Below are positions 7,458 to 15,773 of a DNA stretch of 28,639 bases, piece after piece. A model generated the notes under the pieces. The model had not been told where the DNA came from. It worked only from the letters and a program-made list of their open reading frames with translations, and made no database searches. The position numbers were made by a program, and so were the translations under genes. Where the stretch lies: the NCBI GenBank assembly GCA_029931905.1, contig JAOZRH010000008.1, forward strand, positions 1 to 28,639, written 5' to 3'. Within the stretch, counting starts at the first letter, position 1. Each line of letters starts with the position of its first letter. Source of the DNA: Fidelibacterota bacterium. GTDB lineage: Bacteria > Fidelibacterota > Fidelibacteria > Fidelibacterales > Fidelibacteraceae.

Positions 7458-8576
7458 TTATTCGTTTGTTCTTAATGGCATTAACAGAAACAAGGAATCT
7501 TCATCCTTTTTTTGTTCTACAGGAAAAAACAAACCAGCAGACAATGGTGTGTTTAAGTATATTTTTAATTTTTCACCATCTATATGTCTTAATATTTCTC
7601 TTAATTTGTCATTATTATAAGCAATTTTAAAATCTTCACCAGAATACTCAACAACTATTTCTTCGTTTGCCGATGATGCCACCGTTGTATCTTCTGCAGA
7701 AATTTGTAATTTGTTTTTTGTAAAAGAGAGGACAACAAGTCGAGAAGCCTCGTTTGCAAAAATTCCAATTCTTTTAGTTGTTTGAATTAAACTATCAACA
7801 TCTAATATAATTTTCTTTTCGTTGCTTGTTGGTATTACACTTTCATAATCTGGAAATTTATGTTCTAATAATCTTGAATATATCGTTGTTTGCTCACCAT
7901 CCATCATTATATGGTTTTTCCCAACCCTTAATTTAACAACATCTATGTTTTTTATTGAGGTTAAACATAGGTGTAAAAATTTTACAGGAACAACAACATC
8001 TCTAATTTCATCTGAAACATCATATTCGTTTATTGAGAATCTAGACAATTGATGTCCATCCGTTGATGCTGTTATAAGTTTTTTTTCTTTAAATTGAAAT
8101 AATACACCACTTAAAGCTGCTCGCATATCGTCATCATGGCTTGTGGCAAAAGTTGTTTTTTCAATTATTCGCGATAGTTTGGCTGATGGCAATGAGAATT
8201 TCTTGCTTTGATTTATTATTGGAACATTTGGAAAATCAGAAGATGGTTTACCCATTATTTTATACTCACCACCTTCGGGTGTAGTTATTACTATTGTTTC
8301 GTCTGATACAGAAAAAGATAAGTCGGTTTCGGGTAATTCTGCTGTAATATTTAATATAATTTTACTTGGTATTGCTATAGATCCTTCTTCTTCAACTTTC
8401 GCTTTACAATTTGCAGACATTGTGATTTCTAAATCTGTAGATCTCATATGCAATGTCTCGTTTTCAGCAGTAAACAAAATGCAACTTAAAATTGGTAATG
8501 TAGATCTGGTCGGTGTTACTTTTGATATTTTGGATAAAACAGAATAAAATTCTTTTTTTGATACTTTAAAATTCAT
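7458..8576 (-). CDS. dnaN: DNA polymerase III beta subunit (sliding clamp)
   Basis: Ring-shaped clamp that tethers the replicative polymerase to DNA. The 372 residues match the three-domain DnaN family throughout: MNFKVSKKEFYSVLSKISKV at the start, RSTLPILSCILF (24-35), ATSHDDDMRAALSGVLF in the middle domain, and the conserved C-terminal FLLMPLR. GAGAGGA precedes the ATG at 8576 by about 5 nt, a strong ribosome site. It heads the unit dnaN-recF-fatty-acid kinase. Upstream lies a 245-bp gene-free stretch with DnaA boxes instead of dnaA, so dnaN may be controlled by DnaA binding there. Confidence 0.98.
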   Translation of the reverse strand: MNFKVSKKEFYSVLSKISKVTPTRSTLPILSCILFTAENETLHMRSTDLEITMSANCKAKVEEEGSIAIPSKIILNITAELPETDLSFSVSDETIVITTPEGGEYKIMGKPSSDFPNVPIINQSKKFSLPSAKLSRIIEKTTFATSHDDDMRAALSGVLFQFKEKKLITASTDGHQLSRFSINEYDVSDEIRDVVVPVKFLHLCLTSIKNIDVVKLRVGKNHIMMDGEQTTIYSRLLEHKFPDYESVIPTSNEKKIILDVDSLIQTTKRIGIFANEASRLVVLSFTKNKLQISAEDTTVASSANEEIVVEYSGEDFKIAYNNDKLREILRHIDGEKLKIYLNTPLSAGLFFPVEQKKDEDSLFLLMPLRTNE

Positions 8577-8656
8577 AGGTGTCCTCTCTTTTTTTATTAT
8601 ATTAATATAAGTAATTTATTTAATAAAAGTAATATTAATAATAAGTTTGTGAATTG

Positions 8657-8665
8657 TATGGATAA
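8657..8665 (-). promoter_or_regulatory. DnaA box, one mismatch
   Basis: The minus strand reads TTATCCATA, one mismatch from TTATCCACA. It supports the origin interpretation only together with the better boxes nearby. Confidence 0.4.
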
Positions 8666-8710
8666 CCACTCTAAATGCTTTATTATTAATTGTTTTTTTC
8701 ATAAATCCCA

Positions 8711-8719
8711 TGTTGATAA
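8711..8719 (-). promoter_or_regulatory. DnaA box, one mismatch
   Basis: The minus strand reads TTATCAACA, one mismatch from TTATCCACA. It lies 70-90 bp from the tandem pair at 8788-8807. Confidence 0.4.
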
Positions 8720-8787
8720 ATTGATAATTTCTCATTTTTCGTTTATTAATATATTCTCAATTTTTATAAACAACGAATTTGAAATAG

Positions 8788-8807
8788 TTTTACACAAGTT
8801 ATCCACA
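8788..8807 (+). promoter_or_regulatory. Tandem pair of DnaA boxes
   Basis: TTTTACACA (8788-8796, fits TTWTNCACA) and the perfect TTATCCACA (8799-8807) lie head to tail, starts 11 bp apart. Closely spaced boxes in one orientation are typical of the DnaA-loading side of an origin. Confidence 0.7.
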
Positions 8808-8821
8808 CAAAAAGTTAACAA

Positions 8822-10099
8822 TTATTTTATGTCAACATAGAAAGTTGAGTATAATTCCTCAAGCCATTTGTTCCATGCGTCTTGCCTTTTTTGATTAATA
8901 ACCATGTTTTCCAAAACATTATAATGTGTCTCTAACTTTATTGTTTCTGCTGGTTTACGGTGGTTTAATTTTAGTATATGATAACCATATTTAGACTTAA
9001 AAGGGTCAGATATTTCGCCTTCAGAAAGATTGTTTACTATATCTATAAAAGATTCTATTTGTAAGGAGGCCAAAGGGTACTCCCCAAGGTTTCCTTTGTT
9101 CTCTTTTACATCGGTGTCATCGCTATATCGTAAGGCAAAGTCGCTGAAATCACCGTTGTTTTCTATAGAATCTTTTATTGTGGATAACTTGTTAATAACA
9201 AGGTCGTTGTCTTTTTCACCCGCTTCTATTGTTAGTAGGATGTGGCTTACATTAATATTTTCACCCCGCTTTTCTTCTAGCCTGATAATGTGTAATCCGA
9301 ACTCTGTTTCAACGATATCAGACATCTCGCCCTTCTCTAATGAAAATGCGGCCTTCTCGAATTCTTTAACAAAAGTTCCCTTAGGAGTAAATCCAAAATT
9401 TCCACCATTATCGGCTGAACCAGGATCTTGTGAATATTTTTTAGCGGCATCAGAAAAAGATATGACATTGTTTAAAATATCTTCTCTTATTTGAAGCAAT
9501 TTGGTTTTGGTTTCTTTGCGAAGGTTTTCTGAAGGTTTAGGAATTATTAAAATATGGCTAATATCAACCGTTTCTGGTATTTGTGGAAGCGAATCCTTTT
9601 TTTCTTTGTAGAATTCAACAATTTCTGGTCTTGTTACAGAAATATCTTGAAATTTTGAGGCCCTCATTTTTTGAACTATCATTGAAGATTTAACGCGTTC
9701 GTATAAACTTTCTCGAATTTTGCTGACAGGTCTATTAAAATATGTTTCCAAATTTTCTTTTGAACCAAGTTGTTGGATATATTGTTCAATTTGTTGATCT
9801 ACTGTCATATTAACATCTCTATCTTTTACATATACAGAATCAACTTCTGCTTTTAATTGTATAATGTGCATATTAATAAGTTCTCGCAACGATTTGCTAT
9901 AAAATTCTTCATATTTGGCTTGGTTTGTAACAAGGTTTATGTTTTGAGCTTGAGCTAACTCAAAAGACAATTGTTGTACTTCTGACACCAATATTATTTT
10001 TTCTCCAACTATTGCTGCGACACCATCTATTAATTGTTGTGAAAAAGCAAAAGATACAAGCACTGATAATATGATTAATGATTTAATGATTTTTTTCAT
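8822..10099 (-). CDS. surA: SurA-type periplasmic chaperone / peptidyl-prolyl isomerase
   Basis: Periplasmic chaperone for outer-membrane proteins. A signal peptide (residues 1-20, cleavage AFS-QQ) precedes the SurA N-terminal region with VAAIVGEKIILVSEV (27-41). Two parvulin domains follow: about 178-277 (ISHILIIPK, GGNFGFTPKGTFVKEFEKAA, EFGLHIIRLEE) and about 283-381 (VSHILLTIEAG, GNLGEYPL, KYGYHILKLN). The layout equals E. coli SurA (428 aa) at 425 aa. It overlaps the upstream lipoprotein gene by 17 bp, so the two are translationally linked; it is the last gene of the mfd/PPIase series before the candidate origin. A perfect DnaA box lies inside it at 9179-9187. Confidence 0.93.
   Translation of the reverse strand: MKKIIKSLIILSVLVSFAFSQQLIDGVAAIVGEKIILVSEVQQLSFELAQAQNINLVTNQAKYEEFYSKSLRELINMHIIQLKAEVDSVYVKDRDVNMTVDQQIEQYIQQLGSKENLETYFNRPVSKIRESLYERVKSSMIVQKMRASKFQDISVTRPEIVEFYKEKKDSLPQIPETVDISHILIIPKPSENLRKETKTKLLQIREDILNNVISFSDAAKKYSQDPGSADNGGNFGFTPKGTFVKEFEKAAFSLEKGEMSDIVETEFGLHIIRLEEKRGENINVSHILLTIEAGEKDNDLVINKLSTIKDSIENNGDFSDFALRYSDDTDVKENKGNLGEYPLASLQIESFIDIVNNLSEGEISDPFKSKYGYHILKLNHRKPAETIKLETHYNVLENMVINQKRQDAWNKWLEELYSTFYVDIK
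9179..9187 (-). promoter_or_regulatory. Perfect DnaA box inside surA
   Basis: The minus strand reads TTATCCACA within the surA coding region, 372 bp from the box at 8807. It may be an accessory DnaA site near the origin, or chance. Confidence 0.4.
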
Positions 10100-10865
10100 A
10101 GGTTTTAACCTTGTTTTTATTTCTTAATTTTGTTAGTAATTTTTTATATAAATTTTTCTTTTTTTCTAAAATAAACTCTTCTTTTATTTCATTTCTTACA
10201 TATGAAAAAGGTATTTGTTCGCCTTTTTTTAATTTTTGGGATAGTTTTGTTACAACATAGCCAGCGTCTGTTTTAATGGGACCAATAATTTTTTTATTTT
10301 TAAAGTTAAAGATATTTGTTTTGTCGATTTGCTGTGTTGTTACAAAGTCATTATTTAGAGATTCAATATCTTGACTATTGCCAAGAAATAAAACACCCTT
10401 AATTTCTTCTGCATCTTTTTTATTGTTTGTTAGGTAATTTATAACAAGTGTTATATCTTTAGTTGCCTTATAACGATTTTTGTTTTTATTATATCTTTCA
10501 AGTAATTCTGATTCTGTTATTTCTATATTATTGTAAACATGTGAGTCTAAATAATCTTGAATAACTAAAAGTTTTTTATATTGCTGTATTTTTTGATTAA
10601 TTTCTTCTGTGTTATTAAGCTTTCTTTTTTTTGCCGTTTGATACAGCATTTCTGTATTAATCCAATTGTTAATAATGATTTTTTTTTGTGTTTCTTGTTG
10701 GTTTTTTGGTAGATTCTTTAAATTAGCAAATTCTATACTAGATTCTTTTAAGGCTACATTGCCGACACTTGCAAGAGGAGTTTCTTTTTCATGGTTACAA
10801 GAGAAAAAAGAAAGGATTGTTATGAAAACTAAACCCACAATTTTACATTTTTTGTTATTGATCAT
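10083..10865 (-). CDS. Lipoprotein with SurA N-terminal-like and degenerate parvulin region
   Basis: A 260-residue lipoprotein. The lipobox is LSFFSC with Cys23 after a hydrophobic stretch. ASVGNVALKESSIEF resembles the 'V-x-G-x-x-I-t' opening of SurA/PpiC proteins, and the helical segment to about 150 fits a SurA N-terminal domain. The C-terminal half has IIGPIKTDAGYVVTKLSQKLKKGEQIPFSYVRNEI, corresponding to the end of a parvulin domain, but the HIL start and GG-loop of an active parvulin are not visible, so isomerase activity is doubtful. It overlaps the upstream gene by 11 bp and surA by 17 bp, and is probably a membrane-anchored chaperone partner of SurA. The start codon has no strong ribosome site and may depend on coupling. 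Confidence 0.8.
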   Translation of the reverse strand: MINNKKCKIVGLVFITILSFFSCNHEKETPLASVGNVALKESSIEFANLKNLPKNQQETQKKIIINNWINTEMLYQTAKKRKLNNTEEINQKIQQYKKLLVIQDYLDSHVYNNIEITESELLERYNKNKNRYKATKDITLVINYLTNNKKDAEEIKGVLFLGNSQDIESLNNDFVTTQQIDKTNIFNFKNKKIIGPIKTDAGYVVTKLSQKLKKGEQIPFSYVRNEIKEEFILEKKKNLYKKLLTKLRNKNKVKTYEKNH

Positions 10866-12561
10866 TTTCGTCTTTAAAAAACCTGTTGTTTATTATAATT
10901 TTGTGTTTACTTTTAAGTTCATTGTATTTTTCGGTTTGGATTCGTGTTATATTCATACGGATATAGTCATTTTTTATATTTAATTTTACATTATCATATG
11001 GTTTTATAGTTGTTGGTAGCACTTTTTCTAATTGGATAATTGAATAATATCGACCAACTTTAAATGGACCAGCAATTTCATGAATTTTCATTAAAAAGGC
11101 ATTTTCACCCATTTTACCATATTGTCCTTTATGTATAGGTGGTAATTTGCCGTCATTAAATTTTCCAATATTTCGTTCAGAGTATTTTTTTGCTAATATT
11201 CCAATATCTTCTCCACCTTTAACACAAATTAACAAGCTATCGGCTAACTTCTTTTTGGAAACAAGTATTTCTTTTACAACAACCATTTTTTCAGTTTTAT
11301 ATAAACTATCTTTATAGGTATTATAAAATGCCTTTTTTTCTTTTTCTGATGGGTTGATGTTGTTTAAGATAATGTATTTATTGTAGTAATCGTAGGAGAG
11401 GTTTGCGGTTTTAGCATCTAAAGCCTCTAAATATTCTTTTTCTGTGTCTAATTTTTTACTCAAGGCTAATTTGTGGATAAGGAAAGGAATTTGATTGTTT
11501 GTAACCAAAGATTTTATAACCTCTTCAGAAGTGAATCTTGGCGGTCTTTTGGTATCAAGGGTTTTAAGAAAAAATAAAATCCATTGTTTGTTTATCTCGT
11601 GTTCTCCAATTTTTCCAATAACTAAAGAATCATTAAATATTTCCATAATATCAAATGTTGAATATTCTTTTTTGTAGAATACATTTTTTGATAATTTAGA
11701 ATACGATTTGTAAAAAGAGCTTAAAGAATCTGCATAAAAAGTTACTGGATTAGATGTTTTTAAAGAGTCAATCAAAGATTTTGCCATATTATTAAATTTT
11801 GTTTCCCATAATTGATATGCTAATCTTTTAATATTTGCTTGTTCTTCATCATAGCTTTTAATTGGAAGTTTTCTTGAATCATCAACCATTAAAAAATGAT
11901 ATCCGTAAGGGGTTTTAACTGGAGCAGAAACAACATTTTTTTTAATTGAAAAAAGCACACTATCAACTGGTGTTAACATGCTTCCAGTTTTTATCCAAGC
12001 AAGAAACACACCACCCTTATTTTTTGTATGTTTGTCGTCAGAATAATTTTTACAAAATGTTGCAAAAGAGGAAGGTGTTATTTGTTTTTGAATTTTTTTA
12101 ATTAATTCTTTCGCTTCTTCGTGAGTTCGTTTGTTCAAAGGTTTTTGTGCTGTAGCGTAACTTATTAATAGTTGTCGTGCTTGCAATTCTCTACCCAATC
12201 GGTCGTAAAGCATCAATTTATTTTTTTCTGTAATTATTTTATCTGCGATGATTTTTTCGTAAGAGAAGTTAACTAAATGCCAAAATTTCCAAATATCAAT
12301 TTCTGTTTTTAATTGGCTGGAATCTAATATTCCCATATTTGTCAAATCTATTGTTGCGAGTTTTTTTAGTATATATTCATCAAAATATTCTTTTTGTTTA
12401 TTCGCAGGCAGATTGTTAAAATCAACACTAGGAATTGTTCTATAAAAATGGTTGGCAGTATAATTAACCCCATCAATTGTTAGTATGGTATCATTACTCT
12501 GTTGTCCACAAGACATCAAAAACACGAGAAGCAAGACACTAATTATTAACATTTTTTTCAT
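10855..12561 (-). CDS. Lipoprotein peptidyl-prolyl cis-trans isomerase (parvulin/PpiC family)
   Basis: A 568-residue lipoprotein with lipobox FLMSC (Cys18). One clear parvulin domain lies at about 130-235 (ARQLLISYAT, NKGGVFLAWIKTGSMLTPVDS, PYGYHFLMVDDSRK). A second, weaker one is at about 415-515 (VVVKEILVSKKK, GKFNDGKLPPIHKGQYG, VGRYYSIIQLEK). Between them is a helical segment typical of SurA-like proteins. GAGGA lies 7 nt before the ATG at 12561. It is 30 bp downstream of mfd and overlaps the next lipoprotein gene by 11 bp. Likely role: folding of outer-membrane or secreted proteins from the membrane surface. It contains a perfect DnaA box at 11472-11480. Confidence 0.88.
   Translation of the reverse strand: MKKMLIISVLLLVFLMSCGQQSNDTILTIDGVNYTANHFYRTIPSVDFNNLPANKQKEYFDEYILKKLATIDLTNMGILDSSQLKTEIDIWKFWHLVNFSYEKIIADKIITEKNKLMLYDRLGRELQARQLLISYATAQKPLNKRTHEEAKELIKKIQKQITPSSFATFCKNYSDDKHTKNKGGVFLAWIKTGSMLTPVDSVLFSIKKNVVSAPVKTPYGYHFLMVDDSRKLPIKSYDEEQANIKRLAYQLWETKFNNMAKSLIDSLKTSNPVTFYADSLSSFYKSYSKLSKNVFYKKEYSTFDIMEIFNDSLVIGKIGEHEINKQWILFFLKTLDTKRPPRFTSEEVIKSLVTNNQIPFLIHKLALSKKLDTEKEYLEALDAKTANLSYDYYNKYIILNNINPSEKEKKAFYNTYKDSLYKTEKMVVVKEILVSKKKLADSLLICVKGGEDIGILAKKYSERNIGKFNDGKLPPIHKGQYGKMGENAFLMKIHEIAGPFKVGRYYSIIQLEKVLPTTIKPYDNVKLNIKNDYIRMNITRIQTEKYNELKSKHKIIINNRFFKDENDQ
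11472..11480 (-). promoter_or_regulatory. Perfect DnaA box inside the PPIase lipoprotein gene
   Basis: The minus strand reads TTATCCACA, here encoding Leu-Ile-His in a different frame from the surA copy, so protein conservation does not explain the repeats. Confidence 0.35.
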
Positions 12562-12591
12562 ATAAAATCCTCATTATTATTATAAATTCAA

Positions 12592-15500
12592 TCACATCAC
12601 TAAGTTTAACAAATCTAATGGAGAATTGCCAATAAATTTTATTTTTCCAAACAAATCTTTTTTTGTAAAAAATTCAATATTTATGTTTGCTTTATTACAG
12701 TTGTTTACAAGTTTTTGAATGCTTTTTTGGGTGTCGGGAATAGATTTTTCATTATCAAAATATATTAAAAGATTTCTTTTTTGCTGTGATATTTTGGTGA
12801 TGTTATACAAACTTGCATTTAGAGATATTTTGGTTTCAATAAAAAGATTTTTTGTTTCAGGTGGTAGGGTGCCAAAACGATCTTTTAATTCGTTCTGCAA
12901 TTTATTTAGCTCAATTTCAGAAAAAGCATCTCCAATTTGTCTATAATATGATAAGCGAATTTTTTCATTTGAAATATATTGTTTTGATATTTGTGAGTTA
13001 ATTTCTAAGGACATTTCCGCTTTTTGCGTTGGAATAATTTCTGTTGTGTCGGGTTTTTTAGTTGACATAAATTCAGAGGTTAATATTTTGTTAAAATATT
13101 CAAACCCAATTTTGTTTATATGTCCACTTTGTTCCGCACCAAATATATTTCCACCACCCCGTATTTCTAAATCGTGCATAGCAATCTGATATCCAGACCC
13201 CAAATCGGTGTAATATTCTAATGTTTTTAACCGCTTCATTGCGATTGGTGAAATATGTTTGTTTCTTGGCAATAGAAAATATGCATACGCTTTTCGATAG
13301 GAACGACCAACTCGCCCTCGTATTTGATATAATTGTGAAAGTCCAAAATGATGTGAATTTAAAACAATCAGTGTGTTTGCATTTTGTATGTCGATTCCAG
13401 ATTCGATAATTGTTGTTGTAATTAATATATCAAAATTATGGTGTAAAAAATTTAATAATAATTTCTCTAACGATTTTCCGTGCATTTTTCCGTGTCCAAT
13501 TTCTGTTTTGTTATTCGGGAACATTTTTTCAATTTTTTCTCGTAATGAATCTAATTCGATAATTGAGTTATGTACAATAATTATTTGTCCATTTCTATCT
13601 AATTCTCTTTTTATAATGTCTTTGATGGTGTTTTCGTTCCAATAAATAATTTTTGTTTTAATTGGAATTCTTTCTTTTGGGGGAGTTTCAATTTTTGTAA
13701 TATCTCGCATACCAATTAATGACAACTGTAATGTTCTCGGAATTGGTGTAGCGGTCATTGTTATTACATCAATATTTCGTTTTAAATTTTGTATTTTTTC
13801 TTTGTTGTTTACACCAAATCTATGTTCTTCATCAATAATGAGTAGTCCTAAATCATTATAAAACAACTTGTTAGACAGTATTTTCTGAGTGCCCACAATT
13901 ATATCAATCTCTTTGTTTATTAATTCTTTTTTAATTATTGTTGTTTCTTTTGTTGTTTTAAAGCGATTAAGAAAATTAACAACCACACCAAATGGTTCTA
14001 AACGATTTTTAAATGTTTCATAGTGTTGAAAACAAAGAGTTGTTGTTGGAACTAATATTGCCACTTGTTTGCCGGAAAGAACAGCCTTATATGCAGCCCG
14101 TATTGCAATTTCTGTTTTTCCAAATCCAACATCACCACAAATTAATCGGTCCATAATGGAGCTCTTTTCCATGTCAGAAAATATTTTGTTTATTGCGGTT
14201 GTTTGGTCTGCGGTTTCGTTGTAAGGGAAAGACGATTGCAATTCTATAAGATCTTTTGTGTTTTTTTCAAATGCAAATCCCGATGTTTCTTTTCGCTCTT
14301 TATAAAGCTCTGTAAGGTTATAAGCAATTTTCTTAACATAATTTGTTGTTTTCTTTTTTTGTGTGTCCCACCTATTTCCACCCAACTTATCTAATGGTGG
14401 ATTTAGTGTTTTTGACGATGAGTAGAGATATATTTTATTTAAATATTTTATTGAAACATACACTCTGTCTTCGTTTTGGTATTCTATTATTAACTCCTCA
14501 TTCACAAGATTGTTGTGTGTTGTGTTTCTTGTTCCTAAGAATTTACCGATACCATGATCAATGTGGACAACATAGTCGCCATATTTTATTGATTTTTTAT
14601 TGTGGATAACTTTTGGTTTGTCTGGTATAAATTGTTTGTCAGGATTCTCATACTTTTCATAATTTAATATCTGTCTATCTGTAAGAACAGCAAGAGAATG
14701 GTTTGAATATAGAAAACCATTATTGATTGAACCTTCAATAAATGTTGTGGATAAACTGTTGATAATTTTTTTTATTTTATTTTTCTGAATAATATTTCCA
14801 TATAAAATAAAAACATTTTTATAATTATTTATAATATTTTCATATAATGAACGATTATTATTTGAATTGTTTTTTAAAGATGGTTCGGGAATTACATTAA
14901 ATTTTATATCTGCAGAGACAATATCATTTGTAAAGGATATTGTTTTGTATTTGTTTGTGTCATTTGTGTTGTAAAGATCAAAAATAACGGTGTTTTCATT
15001 AAAGATACTGTTAAATTTTATTTGTTTATCTAAAGAGTCAAGCGTTGGTTTAATAACGAGCGATTTTTTTTCTTTAAATGATATTTGAGATGTTGGATTG
15101 AAAGAACGAACAGAGACAATTTGGTCTCCAAAAAATTCTATCCGTTCTGGATATGTAGATCCGAATGGATAAATATCAACAATTCCACCACGAATACAAT
15201 ATTCCCCATTATGTTCTACTAAATCAACCCTAGTATAATTTAATTCATCTATTTTTGCAATGAACCAATCGAATTGGTATTCAGAATCAACATTTAGTTT
15301 AATAGTGTTGTTGTTATAAATATTTTTTGTTGGAAGGTTGTAAGAAAAGATGTCAGGAGAAGAAACAAGCAATTTGATGTTATTGGAATAAAAGTGTTCT
15401 AAAAAATGAGATGTGTGGTTTTTTAAATTTGTAGAATATGTTAAGTCGTTGTTGTCTTTAAAAAGAGGTATCCAGCCAATAGAAGAGTTATCAAAAAAAC

Positions 15501-15714
15501 TTAATATATCGGCATAAAAATTTTCAGCATGGATTTCGTTGTCAAAAAGAACAATTGGAAAATGTCCTCGATTTATTGTTTCTAAAATTAAGAATTCTAA
15601 GAAACCCATCGGTGTTTTTAGAACATTAATTTGCTGTTTTTTGTTTAATAATTCAAAGAAATTATGAAATGAATCGCTGGTTCTTAGTATTTTTGAGATT
15701 TTTTCTGTGTTCAT
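12592..15714 (-). CDS. mfd: Transcription-repair coupling factor Mfd
   Basis: Translocase that removes stalled RNA polymerase and recruits UvrA to DNA damage. The 1040 residues hold a UvrB-like N-terminal part (about 30-250, with CIRGGIVDIYPFGSTYPERI), a CarD-like RNA-polymerase-interacting domain (about 373-440, YGDYVVHIDHGIGKFLG), RecG-like helicase motifs (Walker A GDVGFGKT 527-534; DEEH 628-631; MTATPIPRTL; QIRGRVGRS) and a C-terminal TRCF domain. It is somewhat shorter than E. coli Mfd (1148), mostly in the N-terminal and linker parts. The ATG at 15714 is the first Met before the conserved region. It has no Shine-Dalgarno: the 16 bp before it are a parS palindrome. Three PPIase genes follow on the same strand. 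Two perfect DnaA boxes lie inside the gene. Confidence 0.97.
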   Translation of the reverse strand: MNTEKISKILRTSDSFHNFFELLNKKQQINVLKTPMGFLEFLILETINRGHFPIVLFDNEIHAENFYADILSFFDNSSIGWIPLFKDNNDLTYSTNLKNHTSHFLEHFYSNNIKLLVSSPDIFSYNLPTKNIYNNNTIKLNVDSEYQFDWFIAKIDELNYTRVDLVEHNGEYCIRGGIVDIYPFGSTYPERIEFFGDQIVSVRSFNPTSQISFKEKKSLVIKPTLDSLDKQIKFNSIFNENTVIFDLYNTNDTNKYKTISFTNDIVSADIKFNVIPEPSLKNNSNNNRSLYENIINNYKNVFILYGNIIQKNKIKKIINSLSTTFIEGSINNGFLYSNHSLAVLTDRQILNYEKYENPDKQFIPDKPKVIHNKKSIKYGDYVVHIDHGIGKFLGTRNTTHNNLVNEELIIEYQNEDRVYVSIKYLNKIYLYSSSKTLNPPLDKLGGNRWDTQKKKTTNYVKKIAYNLTELYKERKETSGFAFEKNTKDLIELQSSFPYNETADQTTAINKIFSDMEKSSIMDRLICGDVGFGKTEIAIRAAYKAVLSGKQVAILVPTTTLCFQHYETFKNRLEPFGVVVNFLNRFKTTKETTIIKKELINKEIDIIVGTQKILSNKLFYNDLGLLIIDEEHRFGVNNKEKIQNLKRNIDVITMTATPIPRTLQLSLIGMRDITKIETPPKERIPIKTKIIYWNENTIKDIIKRELDRNGQIIIVHNSIIELDSLREKIEKMFPNNKTEIGHGKMHGKSLEKLLLNFLHHNFDILITTTIIESGIDIQNANTLIVLNSHHFGLSQLYQIRGRVGRSYRKAYAYFLLPRNKHISPIAMKRLKTLEYYTDLGSGYQIAMHDLEIRGGGNIFGAEQSGHINKIGFEYFNKILTSEFMSTKKPDTTEIIPTQKAEMSLEINSQISKQYISNEKIRLSYYRQIGDAFSEIELNKLQNELKDRFGTLPPETKNLFIETKISLNASLYNITKISQQKRNLLIYFDNEKSIPDTQKSIQKLVNNCNKANINIEFFTKKDLFGKIKFIGNSPLDLLNLVM
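14601..14609 (-). promoter_or_regulatory. Perfect DnaA box inside mfd (1)
   Basis: The minus strand reads TTATCCACA, 137 bp from a second perfect copy at 14746. Confidence 0.35.
14746..14754 (-). promoter_or_regulatory. Perfect DnaA box inside mfd (2)
   Basis: The minus strand reads TTATCCACA, same orientation as the copy at 14601 but in a different reading frame. Confidence 0.35.
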
Positions 15715-15730
15715 GGTTTCACGTGAAACA
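15715..15730. promoter_or_regulatory. parS: parS-type ParB-binding site abutting the mfd start codon
   Basis: GGTTTCACGTGAAACA matches 15 of 16 positions of the chromosomal parS consensus TGTTNCACGTGAAACA, with a perfect 14-bp palindromic core. The site ends exactly at the mfd ATG, in the place of its ribosome-binding site. A second, perfect site lies 1.9 kb away. Confidence 0.88.
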
Positions 15731-15773
15731 TTATTATTGTAATTGTATAATAATCAATATGATACGGTGTGTA

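Larger units (their letters stand above)
8577..8821. other. Candidate chromosomal origin (oriC) upstream of dnaN
   Basis: A 245-bp stretch without a gene, about 20% G+C by hand count, lower than its surroundings. It contains a tandem pair of DnaA boxes (TTTTACACA 8788-8796 and TTATCCACA 8799-8807), two single-mismatch boxes (8657-8665 and 8711-8719), and a perfect 14-bp A/T palindrome at 8597-8610 that, with the flanking TTA/TAA runs, could be an unwinding element. The neighbours (dnaN, recF; mnmG and parS within 9 kb) are those usual for oriC. It also must contain the dnaN promoter. A DnaA-controlled dnaN promoter without origin function is the main alternative. Confidence 0.6.

Noticed and set aside
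8649..8840. 63-codon open frame on the plus strand within the origin candidate
   Set aside because: AT-rich, no ribosome site, low-complexity Phe/Ile/Asn content and overlaps DnaA boxes; not a gene.
9030..9494. 154-codon open frame antisense to surA
   Set aside because: Lies wholly opposite a clear two-parvulin SurA; Ser/Phe-rich composition is typical of a shadow frame.
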